From Enterobacteriaceae bacterium UBA2655 (lineage in GTDB: Bacteria; Pseudomonadota; Gammaproteobacteria; Enterobacterales; Enterobacteriaceae), in assembly GCA_002359495.1 (NCBI GenBank), contig DENB01000072.1, positions 1,937-37,087 on the forward strand: a stretch of DNA of 35,151 bases. Direction: 5' to 3'. Under the pieces are notes generated by a model. The model worked only from the letters and a program-made list of their open reading frames with translations, was not told the DNA's origin and ran no database searches. This document shows positions 9,214-17,858 of this stretch, piece by piece (position 1 is the first letter of the stretch; each line of letters starts with the position of its first letter). Both the position numbers and the translations under genes were made by a program.

Positions 9214-10395
9214 TCAGGCACCCGCCTGATCCCGGCGCGCTAAGCGCCACCGCAGCATAGCATAGCCCGCCACGGCGGAAAGTACCGAACCCAGCAAAAT
9301 GCCAAGCTTGGCCAGCGTAATCAGCCGGGCGTCCGCGTCGCCATAAGCCAGCGAGGCGATAAAAATCGACATGGTAAAACCGATGCCGCAAAGCATGCCG
9401 ACCGCGGCGATATCCGCCATACAGGTCTGCTCCGGCAGCCTGGCCAGCCCGGTTTTCACCGCCAGCCAGCAGAACAGCGTAATGCCCAGCGGTTTGCCGA
9501 CCAGCAGGCCGATAATAATGCCCAGCGGCAATAACGCATAGAGATCGCCATAGGAGACGCCCGCCAGCGAGACGCCTGCATTGGCAAAGGCGAACAGCGG
9601 CAGGATCAGCCAGCGCACCCAGGGATGCAGCGCATGTTCCAGATGGATAGCCGGCGAATGCCCCTGTTTCTTCGCCAGCGGGATCAGAAAGCCCACCACC
9701 ACGCCCGCCAGCGTAGCGTGCACGCCCGATTTCAGTACCGCCGTCCAGAGCACCATTCCCACCAGCAGATAGAGCCCGGTGTTGCGCACGTTAAGCCAGT
9801 TCATCAGCGCCAGCGCCCCGATCGCCAGCGCCGCCACGCCCAGCGACAGCAGCGAGAGATCGCTGGTATAGAACAACGCGATAATCACGATAGCGCCCAG
9901 ATCGTCGATGATCGCCAGCGCCATGAGAAAGATTTTCAGCGCAGGCGGCACGCGACTGCCGAGCAGCGCCAGAATGCCCAGCGCAAAGGCGATATCGGTC
10001 GCGGTGGGAATCGCCCAGCCGCTGCGCGCAGCGGCGTCGCCGCCGTTGAACAGCAAAAACAGCAGGCCCGGCGCCAGCATGCCGCCCAGCGCGGCTATCA
10101 GCGGGAAAATCGCCTGCTCGCGTTTCGCCAACGCGCCCATGACCAGTTCCCGCTTCACCTCCAGCCCAACCATCAGGAAAAAAATCGCCATCAGCGCGTC
10201 GTTAATCCACAACAATAGATTTTTGCTGATATCCAGCTCGCCGAAACGAAACTCGACCGGTATCGCCAGCAGCGCCTGATAGTCTTGCTGTGTCGCGCTG
10301 AGGTTAGCGAGCAGCATCGCCAGCGCCGCGGCCGTGATCAGCACCACGCCGCCGGTGGCGTCGTTGTTCAGCAGCTTTTTCAGTTTAATGTTCAC
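9214..10395 (-). CDS. nhaA: Na+/H+ antiporter NhaA
   Basis: NhaA is an inner-membrane antiporter that exports sodium in exchange for protons and supports pH and salt tolerance. The 393-residue product has twelve predicted membrane segments. The ion-binding aspartates are D164 and D165 in [11 protein letters not shown], and [10 protein letters not shown] holds the unwound helix IV aspartate D134. I start at the GTG at 10395, preceded by AAGGAA seven bases upstream; the frame stays open further upstream but that part has no homology. In E. coli the activator gene nhaR follows directly; here nhaA ends facing rpsT 108 bp away and nhaR is absent. Confidence 0.95.
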   Translation of the reverse strand: MNIKLKKLLNNDATGGVVLITAAALAMLLANLSATQQDYQALLAIPVEFRFGELDISKNLLLWINDALMAIFFLMVGLEVKRELVMGALAKREQAIFPLIAALGGMLAPGLLFLLFNGGDAAARSGWAIPTATDIAFALGILALLGSRVPPALKIFLMALAIIDDLGAIVIIALFYTSDLSLLSLGVAALAIGALALMNWLNVRNTGLYLLVGMVLWTAVLKSGVHATLAGVVVGFLIPLAKKQGHSPAIHLEHALHPWVRWLILPLFAFANAGVSLAGVSYGDLYALLPLGIIIGLLVGKPLGITLFCWLAVKTGLARLPEQTCMADIAAVGMLCGIGFTMSIFIASLAYGDADARLITLAKLGILLGSVLSAVAGYAMLRWRLARRDQAGA

Positions 10396-10532
10396 CTGTA
10401 GGTTCCTTATGCAGGTTAAGCCAAAGGGGTGCCAGCTTAGCGGCAATCGCCGTTGTAATAACAGCATATTTACGCAAGTTGACCCGCAGGCGGCGAGCGG
10501 TGGCGTTCAGGTTGAAAGAAGAGAGGCGCAAA

Positions 10533-10559
10533 GAAAAAGCCAGCTCGCGGGAGCTGGCT
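10533..10559 (-). terminator. dnaKJ operon terminator
   Basis: A perfect 9-bp stem, AGCCAGCTC (10538-10546) and GAGCTGGCT (10551-10559), has a 4-base loop. It is followed on the minus strand by TTTTTC, 20 bases past the dnaJ stop. Confidence 0.85.
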
Positions 10560-10579
10560 CAGTAGAAAAAAACAGAGGC

Positions 10580-11716
10580 TTAACGGGTCAAATCGTCAAA
10601 AAACTTTTTCACGCCGTCGAAGAAGCTTTTCGAACGCGGGCTGTTTTGCTCGCCCGTCGGGCCGCCGAAGCTCTCTTCCAGCTCGCGCAGCAGCGCTTTC
10701 TGCTTCTCATTCAGGCTCACCGGCGTTTCGACCACCACACGGCAGAGCAGATCGCCCACCGCGCCGCCGCGCACCGATTTCACACCCTTGCCGCGCATGC
10801 GGAACAGTTTGCCGGTCTGGGTTTCAGACGGCACTTTCAGCTTAACGCGACCATCCAGCGTCGGCACTTCAATCTCGCCGCCCAGCGCCGCCATAGCAAA
10901 GTTAATCGGCACTTCACAGTAGAGGTTGTTATCCTCGCGCTCAAAAATCGGATGTTTCTTCACCGAGACTTGAACGTAGAGATCGCCCGCCGGCGCGCCG
11001 TGCTCGCCCGCTTCGCCTTCGCCGCTCAGACGGATACGGTCGCCGGTATCGACGCCCGCCGGGATTTTAACCGACAGGGTTTTCGATTTCTCGACGCGAC
11101 CGTGGCCATGACAGGCGTTGCAGGGATCTTTGATGACCGAGCCGCGGCCATGACAGGTCGGACAGGCCTGCTGCACGGTAAAAAAGCCCTGACGCATCTG
11201 CACCTGACCTGCGCCATGACAGGTCGGGCAGGTCTGCGGCTGGGTGCCCGCTTTGGCGCCGCTGCCGTGACAAACCTCGCACTCTTCCAGTGTAGGAATG
11301 CGGATCTCTTTGGTCACGCCGCGTACCGCTTCTTCCAGCGTCAGCTCCATGTTGTAGCGTAAATCGGCGCCGCGGGCGGCGCGCTGACGGCGGCCACCAC
11401 CGAAGATATCGCCAAATACGTCGCCAAAGATATCGCCAAAATCAGCGCCGCCGCCAAAGCCGCCGCCGCCGCCGAAGCCGCCACCGCCCTGTTCAAAGGC
11501 GGCATGGCCGTACTGATCGTAAGCCGCGCGCTTCTGCGCATCGGTCAGAATTTCGTAGGCTTCCTTGACCTCTTTGAATTTCGCTTCGGCTTCTTTATCA
11601 CCCGGATTGCGGTCGGGGTGAAATTTCATCGCCAGGCGCTTATAGGCCTTTTTGATTTCACGTTCGTCCGCTGATTTGGAGACGCCTAAAATCTCGTAAT
11701 AGTCGCTCTTTGCCAT
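10580..11716 (-). CDS. dnaJ: Hsp40 co-chaperone DnaJ
   Basis: DnaJ delivers unfolded clients to DnaK and stimulates its ATPase. The 378-residue protein has the J domain with HPD at 33-35, a Gly/Phe-rich linker from about 74 to 105 ([14 protein letters not shown]), and four zinc-finger repeats ([32 protein letters not shown]). The C-terminal substrate-binding domains follow. It is therefore a full type I (DnaJ/class A) Hsp40. It is the second gene of the dnaK operon, 100 bp after dnaK, with a stem-loop in the gap. Confidence 0.97.
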   Translation of the reverse strand: MAKSDYYEILGVSKSADEREIKKAYKRLAMKFHPDRNPGDKEAEAKFKEVKEAYEILTDAQKRAAYDQYGHAAFEQGGGGFGGGGGFGGGADFGDIFGDVFGDIFGGGRRQRAARGADLRYNMELTLEEAVRGVTKEIRIPTLEECEVCHGSGAKAGTQPQTCPTCHGAGQVQMRQGFFTVQQACPTCHGRGSVIKDPCNACHGHGRVEKSKTLSVKIPAGVDTGDRIRLSGEGEAGEHGAPAGDLYVQVSVKKHPIFEREDNNLYCEVPINFAMAALGGEIEVPTLDGRVKLKVPSETQTGKLFRMRGKGVKSVRGGAVGDLLCRVVVETPVSLNEKQKALLRELEESFGGPTGEQNSPRSKSFFDGVKKFFDDLTR

Positions 11717-11737
11717 TTCTTGCCCTTAACATGATCG

Positions 11738-11769
11738 CACGGGCGTGGAGAAACTCCGCCGCCCGTGCA
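11738..11769 (-). other. stem-loop between dnaK and dnaJ
   Basis: GCACGGGCG (11738-11746) pairs perfectly with CGCCCGTGC (11761-11769), and an inner GGAG/CTCC stem continues it around AAA. No T run follows. It may reduce read-through or stabilise the dnaK mRNA end. In E. coli a small RNA candidate, Tpke11, has been reported at this position, but I cannot show that this sequence is homologous to it. Confidence 0.5.
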
Positions 11770-11816
11770 GGTTATCAACGGCTGTCAGGCCAGCCGCCGC
11801 GCCCGATCAGGGGCAA

Positions 11817-13730
11817 TTATTTTTTGTTGTCTTTCACTTCTTCGAATTCAGCGTCGACCACGTCGTCATCTTTCTTCGCAGCAGCGTCGCCCGCATCGGC
11901 AGCGCCGCCAGCCTGAGCCTGCTGCGCCATCTCCATCAGCTTGCCGGAGACTTCCATCAGCGCCTGCATTTTCGCTTCGATTTCAGCTTTATCTTCGCCT
12001 TTCAGCGCGGTGTTGAGATCGTTCAGCGCAGACTCGATCGGCGCTTTGTCTTCCGCAGAGAGTTTGTCGCCTGCTTCGTCCAGCTGCTTGCGGGTGCTGT
12101 GGGCAATCTGATCGCCCTGGTTGCGCGTCTGCACCAGCTCTTCGAACTTACGGTCAGCTTCAGCGTTCGCTTCCGCGTCGCGCACCATTTTTTCGATTTC
12201 CGCTTCATCCAGACCTGAAGAGGCCTTGATGGTGATCTTCTGCTCTTTGCCGCTGTTTTTGTCTTTCGCGGAGACATGCAGAATGCCGTCGGCGTCAATG
12301 TCGAAGGTCACTTCGATCTGCGGCATGCCGCGCGGCGCCGGCTGAATGCCGTCGAGGTTGAACTGGCCCAGCGATTTGTTATCCGCCGCGCGTTTACGCT
12401 CGCCCTGCACCACGTGAATGGTTACCGCAGACTGGTTGTCTTCCGCCGTTGAGAAGACCTGGCTGTGTTTGGTCGGAATCGTGGTGTTCTTGCTGATCAG
12501 CGAAGTCATCACGCCGCCCATGGTTTCGATGCCCAGCGACAGCGGGGTCACGTCCAGCAGCAGCACGTCTTTTACGTCGCCCGCCAGCACGCCGCCCTGC
12601 ACCGCAGCGCCTACGGCGACCGCTTCGTCCGGGTTAACGTCTTTACGCGGCTCTTTGCCGAAGAACTCGGCGACTTTCGCCTGCACCATCGGCATACGGG
12701 TCTGACCGCCGACCAGGATCACGTCGTTAATGTCGGAAACAGAGAGACCTGCATCCTGCAGCGCGACTTTCAGCGGCTCGATAGAGCGCGTCACCAGATC
12801 TTCGACCAGCGACTCGAGCTTGGCGCGGGTCACTTTGATGTTCAGGTGTTTCGGACCGGTCGCATCCGCCGTGATGTACGGCAGGTTAACGTCGGTCTGC
12901 TGAGCGGAAGAGAGTTCGATTTTCGCTTTCTCTGCCGCTTCTTTCAGACGCTGCATCGCCAGCGGATCGTTGTGCAGATCGATGCCCTGATCTTTCTTGA
13001 ATTCCGCAACCAGATAGTTGATCAGACGGCTGTCGAAGTCTTCGCCGCCCAGATGGGTGTCGCCGTTGGTCGCCAACACTTCAAAGGTTTTTTCGCCGTC
13101 GACTTCGTCGATTTCGATGATAGAGATATCGAAAGTACCGCCGCCCAAGTCGTAAACTGCGATGGTGCGGTTGCCCTGACCTTTATCCAGACCGTAAGCC
13201 AGCGCTGCCGCCGTCGGTTCGTTGATGATACGTTTTACTTCCAGACCGGCAATACGGCCCGCATCTTTGGTCGCCTGGCGCTGCGCGTCGTTAAAGTACG
13301 CTGGTACGGTGATGACCGCTTCAGTTACCGGCTCGCCCAGATAATCTTCGGCGGTTTTCTTCATTTTTTTCAGCACTTCCGCAGAGATCTGCGGCGGTGC
13401 CATTTTCTGGCCTTTCACATCCAGCCAGGCATCGCCATTGTCAGACTGCGTGATTTTGTACGGCATGATTTTGATGTCACGCTGCACTTCTTCGTCCTGA
13501 AAACGACGGCCAATCAGGCGCTTGATCGCGAACAGGGTGTTCTGCGGGTTGGTCACAGCCTGACGTTTAGCCGGTTGACCGACCAGAGTTTCGCCATCCT
13601 GCGTGTACGCAATGATTGAAGGCGTGGTGCGATCGCCCTCGGCATTTTCCAGCACGCGTGCTTTAGTGCCATCCATGATCGCAACACAAGAGTTGGTTGT
13701 ACCCAGGTCAATACCAATAATCTTACCCAT
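11817..13730 (-). CDS. dnaK: Hsp70 chaperone DnaK
   Basis: DnaK is the main ATP-dependent chaperone; it also binds sigma-32 and so limits the heat-shock response. The 637-residue protein has the Hsp70 signatures [13 protein letters not shown] (5-17), [12 protein letters not shown], and the [13 protein letters not shown] segment. The substrate-binding domain follows, and an acidic tail ends [16 protein letters not shown] ribosome binding site precedes the ATG. A leader of about 120 bases lies between the sigma-32 promoter and the start. The operon is divergent from satP, as in E. coli. Confidence 0.98.
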   Translation of the reverse strand: MGKIIGIDLGTTNSCVAIMDGTKARVLENAEGDRTTPSIIAYTQDGETLVGQPAKRQAVTNPQNTLFAIKRLIGRRFQDEEVQRDIKIMPYKITQSDNGDAWLDVKGQKMAPPQISAEVLKKMKKTAEDYLGEPVTEAVITVPAYFNDAQRQATKDAGRIAGLEVKRIINEPTAAALAYGLDKGQGNRTIAVYDLGGGTFDISIIEIDEVDGEKTFEVLATNGDTHLGGEDFDSRLINYLVAEFKKDQGIDLHNDPLAMQRLKEAAEKAKIELSSAQQTDVNLPYITADATGPKHLNIKVTRAKLESLVEDLVTRSIEPLKVALQDAGLSVSDINDVILVGGQTRMPMVQAKVAEFFGKEPRKDVNPDEAVAVGAAVQGGVLAGDVKDVLLLDVTPLSLGIETMGGVMTSLISKNTTIPTKHSQVFSTAEDNQSAVTIHVVQGERKRAADNKSLGQFNLDGIQPAPRGMPQIEVTFDIDADGILHVSAKDKNSGKEQKITIKASSGLDEAEIEKMVRDAEANAEADRKFEELVQTRNQGDQIAHSTRKQLDEAGDKLSAEDKAPIESALNDLNTALKGEDKAEIEAKMQALMEVSGKLMEMAQQAQAGGAADAGDAAAKKDDDVVDAEFEEVKDNKK

Positions 13731-13853
13731 CTAAACGTCTCCCACTTAAAATTCTTTGCCAATTTAGGTTGTGAAGCAGAGATGCGGCCAAATTCGCCGC
13801 TTTCAACTGCCTGCGCAGGCTTTTTTTGCTGCCACACCTTGCTCGATGACAAC

Positions 13854-13882
13854 TAAATGGGGCCGCTTCGAAGCGCATCAAG
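13854..13882 (-). promoter_or_regulatory. sigma-32 heat-shock promoter of dnaKJ
   Basis: On the minus strand CTTGAT (13882-13877) and CCCCATTTA (13862-13854) are separated by 14 bases. This fits the sigma-32 consensus CTTGAA-N13/14-CCCCATNT with one change in the -35. The E. coli dnaK P1 promoter has the same layout. Confidence 0.9.
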
Positions 13883-14027
13883 GGTTAAAACTAAAAAAAT
13901 TTTTTATTCTCCCCCGCGTCAGATCAAAAAGGACGAAAAGCGAGCTGATTATGATGCAGCGCTCCGCGCAACCTCGTCGTTGCCGTGGAGCTATAACCAT
14001 TAAAATCAACGCTGCTTCTGAGGAATT

Positions 14028-14588
14028 ATGAACAACACTACGCTAGCGAATCCCGCCCCGCTTGGCCTGATGGGCTTCGGCATGACGACGATTTTGCTCA
14101 ACCTACACAATATCGGCCTGTTCGACATGGATGCGATTATTCTGGCGATGGGCATTTTTTATGGCGGCATCGCGCAGATTTTCGCCGGCCTGCTGGAGTT
14201 TAAAAAAGGCAACACCTTCGGGCTGACCGCCTTTACCTCCTACGGCAGTTTCTGGCTGACGCTGGTGGCGATTCTGCTGCTGCCGAAGCTGGGTCTGGCT
14301 GACGAGGTCGATGGCCGCTTTTTCGGCGCCTGGCTCGCATTATGGGGAATTTTCACGCTGTTCCTGTTTTTCGGCACGCTAAAGGCGCCGAAGATGCTGC
14401 AATTCGTTTTCGCCAGCCTGACGCTGCTGTTTGCGCTGCTGGCGATCGGTCACTTAACCGATAGTGCTGCCCTGCTGCGCATCGCCGGATGGGTCGGCAT
14501 TGTCTGCGGCGTCAGCGCGTTCTGGCTGGCGATGGGCGAGGTGCTGAACGAGAAATTCGGCCGCACGGTGTTGCCGACCGGCGAATGA
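14028..14588 (+). CDS. satP: succinate-acetate/proton symporter SatP
   Basis: This inner-membrane protein of the AceTr/YaaH family moves acetate and succinate. The 186-residue protein has six hydrophobic segments. The family signature NPAPLGLMGFG is at 8-18, followed by TTILLNLHN, and YGGIAQIFAGLLEFKKGNTFG matches E. coli SatP (188 residues) closely. The ATG follows GAGGAAT. The gene is divergent from dnaK. E. coli has extra small genes (yaaW, yaaI) in this neighbourhood which are absent here. Confidence 0.94.
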   Translation: MNNTTLANPAPLGLMGFGMTTILLNLHNIGLFDMDAIILAMGIFYGGIAQIFAGLLEFKKGNTFGLTAFTSYGSFWLTLVAILLLPKLGLADEVDGRFFGAWLALWGIFTLFLFFGTLKAPKMLQFVFASLTLLFALLAIGHLTDSAALLRIAGWVGIVCGVSAFWLAMGEVLNEKFGRTVLPTGE

Positions 14589-14589
14589 T

Positions 14590-14620
14590 AAAAGCCGCGC
14601 GGAGCCTGCTGGCTCCGCGC
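14590..14620 (-). terminator. hairpin between convergent satP and the MFS gene
   Basis: A perfect 10-bp stem, GCGCGGAGCC (14597-14606) and GGCTCCGCGC (14611-14620), has loop TGCT. On the minus strand it is followed by GGCTTTTATC, a short T run, so it can stop transcripts from the MFS gene. On the plus strand no T run follows. Confidence 0.6.
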
Positions 14621-14626
14621 TGCCTG

Positions 14627-15937
14627 TTAAGGCGATTCCGTCGTCTGCTCCAGCCGCATGCTCTCCTCGCGTTGATCGCGCCACAGCCAGATCCCCACCA
14701 GCAAACCTATCGCCCCCAGCGCCAGGACATACCAGGCGGGCGCCATCGGCGTAAACTGCATCATCAGCGTCACGCTAATCGGCGTCAGGCCGCCAAAAAT
14801 CGCATAAGAAACGTTGTAAGAGAATGAGATTCCGGTGAAGCGCACCGCCGCCGGAAAAGCGCGCACCATAACAAACGGCACGACGCCGACCACGCCGACG
14901 CTTAATCCCGCCAGACCATAGCAGACGAACAGCGTTGTCGGATCGTTATCCGCGTGAGCGAAAAAGTTCCAGCTTCCCAGCGCCAGCAGCAGCGAGCCTG
15001 CAATCAGCGTACGCGCCGCGCCGACGCGATCCACCAGCCAGCCGGCAATAACGCAACCGATCAGCAACATCACGGTGGCGAAACTGTTGGCCTGCAAGCT
15101 GAGCGACGCAAAGACGCCGTGCTGTTTCTGCATCAGCGTCGGCGCCATTAAAATCACCACCACGATGCAGGCGGAAAGCAGCCAGGTTACCAGCATCGAG
15201 AGCAGAATGCCGCGTTTATGGCTGGTCAGAATGGCGCGCAGCGGCAGTGTCTCCGACAGCGCCTTGCGCTGCTGCATCTGCTGAAACACCGGCGTTTCAT
15301 GCAGCCAGCGACGCAGATAAAGAGCGATCAGGCCAAATATGCCGCCGAGGAAAAACGGAATGCGCCAGCCGCCATGGGCGATCGCCTCAGGCGGCAGAAG
15401 GGTAGTGATTAAGGTGGCGATGAGCGAGCCCAACAGAATGCCCGCCGTCAACCCGGCGGTCAGCGTGCCGCAGGCGAAGCCGACGCGTTTTTCCGGCACA
15501 TGCTCAGCGACGAAAACCCAGGCGCCGGGCACTTCACCGCCGATCGCCGCGCCCTGTAGCATGCGCAGCAGCAGCATCGTGATCGGCGCGGCGACGCCAA
15601 GAGTTTCATAGGTGGGCAATGCGCCCATCGCCAGCGTCGGCAGCGCCATCAGCAGAATGCTCAGGCTGAACATCTTTTTACGGCCGACTTTATCGCCGAA
15701 ATGCGCCATGACGATGCCGCCCAGCGGACGCGCCAGATAGCCCGCCGCGAAAATAGCGAACGTCTGCGCCTGGCGCAGCCAGTCGGGAATATCGGGCGGG
15801 AAAAAGAGCTGGCCGATGACCGCCGCGAAAAAGACGAAAATAATAAAATCGTAGAATTCCAGCGCCCCGCCAAGGGCCGCCAGCGCCAGAGTTTTATAAT
15901 CCTGACGACTGAGAGAAGGTGTATTAAGCGAATCCAT
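14627..15937 (-). CDS. MFS transporter, metabolite:H+ symporter (MHS) type
   Basis: This inner-membrane proton-coupled permease has about twelve membrane segments (436 residues from the chosen start). It resembles the ProP/KgtP/ShiA group in the N-terminal LGGALEFYDFIIF, the loop 2-3 signature FGDKVGRKKM (80-89), and the fourth-helix segment RMLQGAAIGGEVPGA. Family members carry organic acids, betaines or shikimate; the substrate cannot be read from sequence. I prefer the ATG at 15937. An in-frame ATG at 15961 is possible, but it lacks a ribosome binding site and would lie only a few bases past a weak promoter-like pair, TTGACG/TTTACA (16000-15973). E. coli has no gene between mog and satP, so this is a lineage-specific insertion or relocation. 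Base composition looks like its neighbours. Confidence 0.85.
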   Translation of the reverse strand: MDSLNTPSLSRQDYKTLALAALGGALEFYDFIIFVFFAAVIGQLFFPPDIPDWLRQAQTFAIFAAGYLARPLGGIVMAHFGDKVGRKKMFSLSILLMALPTLAMGALPTYETLGVAAPITMLLLRMLQGAAIGGEVPGAWVFVAEHVPEKRVGFACGTLTAGLTAGILLGSLIATLITTLLPPEAIAHGGWRIPFFLGGIFGLIALYLRRWLHETPVFQQMQQRKALSETLPLRAILTSHKRGILLSMLVTWLLSACIVVVILMAPTLMQKQHGVFASLSLQANSFATVMLLIGCVIAGWLVDRVGAARTLIAGSLLLALGSWNFFAHADNDPTTLFVCYGLAGLSVGVVGVVPFVMVRAFPAAVRFTGISFSYNVSYAIFGGLTPISVTLMMQFTPMAPAWYVLALGAIGLLVGIWLWRDQREESMRLEQTTESP

Positions 15938-16050
15938 AACTGTGCAAGCTTCCAGAGGCATAAAGAAATTGTTGTAAAGCTGCGCTTACTATACCGTCAA
16001 TCTTTTTAGCCACCAGCACAGCTGGATTTTATGCCTGAAAAAGTGATTTT

Positions 16051-16638
16051 TTAGTTATTTATCTCACGTCGCGCACTTTTAGGCCGAAATGCTGCTACGA
16101 CCTCAGGATTGGTTTCCACATACGGCCCTTCCAACAACTGTAAACAATAAGGTACGCTCGCAAAAATGCCGTGCGCTTTTACGTTGCCCTCGTCGTCTTT
16201 CAATCCTTCCAGCGTCTCTTTAATCGATTTGGGCTGTCCCGGCAGGTTAAGAATTAAAGACTGCTTGCGGATCACGCCGACCTGGCGCGAAAGGATCGCC
16301 GTCGGCACGAAGTTAAGGCTGATCTGACGCATCTGTTCGCCAAAGCCGGGCATCTCGCGATCGGCCACGGCCAGAGTGGCGTCCGGCGTCACGTCGCGCC
16401 GGGCCGGGCCGGTGCCGCCAGTGGTCAATACCAGATGGCAAAATAGCTCGTCGACCAGCTCGCAAATGGCGTGTTCGATCATCGCCTGCTCATCGGGCAC
16501 CAGCCGCGTTTCGACCTCAAACGGCGTAGTAAGCGCTTGGCTCAGCCAGCTCTGCAAGGCGGGAATACCCTGATCCTGATAAATGCCGTTGCTGGCGCGA
16601 TCTGAGACGGAGATCAGTCCAATGCGTAATGTATTCAT
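16051..16638 (-). CDS. mog: molybdopterin adenylyltransferase
   Basis: Mog adenylates molybdopterin with ATP before MoeA inserts molybdate to give the molybdenum cofactor. It has 195 residues, as in E. coli. The molybdopterin-binding motif TTGGTGPARRDVTPDAT lies at 72-88 and includes D82. D49 (VPDE) is also present; both aspartates are known to be catalytic in E. coli Mog. It lies downstream of talB on the same strand, but a terminator lies between them. Confidence 0.95.
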   Translation of the reverse strand: MNTLRIGLISVSDRASNGIYQDQGIPALQSWLSQALTTPFEVETRLVPDEQAMIEHAICELVDELFCHLVLTTGGTGPARRDVTPDATLAVADREMPGFGEQMRQISLNFVPTAILSRQVGVIRKQSLILNLPGQPKSIKETLEGLKDDEGNVKAHGIFASVPYCLQLLEGPYVETNPEVVAAFRPKSARREINN

Positions 16639-16717
16639 GATATTCGCTACGATTCACCGACATGCGGCGGAGATAAGGGGAAATAACCAGAGGATAATAT
16701 AAAGAAGACGCGACGGA

Positions 16718-16752
16718 AAAGGAAAACCGCGGCCGCGCTGGCCGCCGCGGTT
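16718..16752 (-). terminator. talB terminator
   Basis: AACCGCGGC (16725-16733) and GCCGCGGTT (16744-16752) form a 9-bp stem. On the minus strand TTCCTTTTCC follows. It lies 10 bases past the talB stop and separates talB from mog. Confidence 0.75.
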
Positions 16753-16762
16753 GGCGATACGC

Positions 16763-17716
16763 TTACAGCAGATCGGCAATCATCTTCTCAAGCTTGCCCT
16801 GGTCGACGGCGAAGTTGCGGATGCCTTCCGCCAGCTTGGCCACGGCCATCGGATCCTGATTGTGCTGCCACAGGAACGCAGATTCGGTCATTTTCGCCGG
16901 ACGCGCCTTCACTTCGCCGCTGTAGCTCAGCTTGCGCTCCACGCTGCCTTCGGTCTCGGCCAGCTCTTTCAGCAGCGCCGGGGAAATAGTCAGACGATCG
17001 CAGCCAGCCAGCTCGATGATTTCGCCGATGTTACGGAAGCTGGCGCCCATCACCACGGTTTCATAACCGTGCTGCTTGTAGTAGTTGTAGATTTCCGCCA
17101 CCGAAACCACGCCCGGATCTTCATGCGCGGCGTACTCTTTCTTATCGGTGTTGGCTTTGTACCAGTCGAGGATACGGCCGACGAACGGCGAAATCAGGAA
17201 CACGCCCGCTTCGGCGCAGGCGCGCGCCTGGGCGAAGGAGAACAACAGCGTCAGGTTGCAGTTGATGCCCTCTTTCTCCAGCTGCTCAGCGGCGCGAATG
17301 CCCTGCCAGGTGGAGGCCAGCTTGATCAGGATGCGGTCGTTGCTGATGCCGGCATCGTTATAGAGTTTGATCAGGCTGCGTGCCTTGTTGATGCTGCCTT
17401 CGGTGTCGTAAGAGAGACGGGCGTCGACTTCGGTAGAGATGCGGCCCGGGATCAGCTTCAGGATTTCCAAGCCGATATTCACGGCCAGTTTGTCCGACGC
17501 GTACTGGATCTGCTCTTCTTTATCGCTGCTCTGATCGCGCGCCCAGACAATCGCATCGTCGATCAGCTTACGGTATTCCGGGATTTGCGCGGCGTTCAGG
17601 ATCAGCGAAGGGTTGGTAGTGGCGTCCTGCGGCTGATACAGCTTCATGGCTGCGATGTCGCCGGTGTCGGCAACAACGGTGGTTAACTGGCGCAGGGAGG
17701 TAAGTTTGTCCGTCAT
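16763..17716 (-). CDS. talB: transaldolase B
   Basis: Transaldolase moves a dihydroxyacetone unit between sugar phosphates in the non-oxidative pentose phosphate pathway. It has 317 residues, identical in length to E. coli TalB. The Schiff-base lysine is K132 in [13 protein letters not shown]. The N-terminal signature [10 protein letters not shown] (31-40) and the phosphate-site segment near VVMGASFRN are intact. It is a classical cytoplasmic TIM-barrel enzyme. The gene lies 142 bp downstream of the broken adhesin gene and has its own terminator; I did not find a convincing promoter. Confidence 0.97.
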   Translation of the reverse strand: MTDKLTSLRQLTTVVADTGDIAAMKLYQPQDATTNPSLILNAAQIPEYRKLIDDAIVWARDQSSDKEEQIQYASDKLAVNIGLEILKLIPGRISTEVDARLSYDTEGSINKARSLIKLYNDAGISNDRILIKLASTWQGIRAAEQLEKEGINCNLTLLFSFAQARACAEAGVFLISPFVGRILDWYKANTDKKEYAAHEDPGVVSVAEIYNYYKQHGYETVVMGASFRNIGEIIELAGCDRLTISPALLKELAETEGSVERKLSYSGEVKARPAKMTESAFLWQHNQDPMAVAKLAEGIRNFAVDQGKLEKMIADLL

Positions 17717-17811
17717 GATTGTCTCTTCAGTCTGTCGCTATGGGTATGATGAGAAAACCGATGATAACACAGCTCAAAAGGGAAAGAAGATCGGGGAATG
17801 CGGGGAGCGAA

Positions 17812-17845
17812 GGAGAAAAGCAGCAGCAGGAAAACCTGCTGCTGC
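17812..17845 (-). terminator. terminator of the inverse autotransporter gene
   Basis: A perfect 11-bp stem, GCAGCAGCAGG (17820-17830) and CCTGCTGCTGC (17835-17845), has an AAAA loop on the plus strand. On the minus strand TTTTCTCC follows. It sits just beyond the adhesin stop codon. Confidence 0.85.
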
Positions 17846-17858
17846 CCGGGGCGTTATT

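Noticed and set aside
12465..13619. 384-codon frame opposite dnaK, and similar long frames opposite slt and rob
   Set aside because: All lie inside strongly conserved genes and show no motifs or ribosome binding sites. They are codon-bias shadows.
13809..13827. GCCTGCGCAGGC followed by T7 on the plus strand, as a terminator
   Set aside because: The palindrome leaves only a 4-bp stem and lies in the dnaK leader with no plus-strand gene ending nearby.
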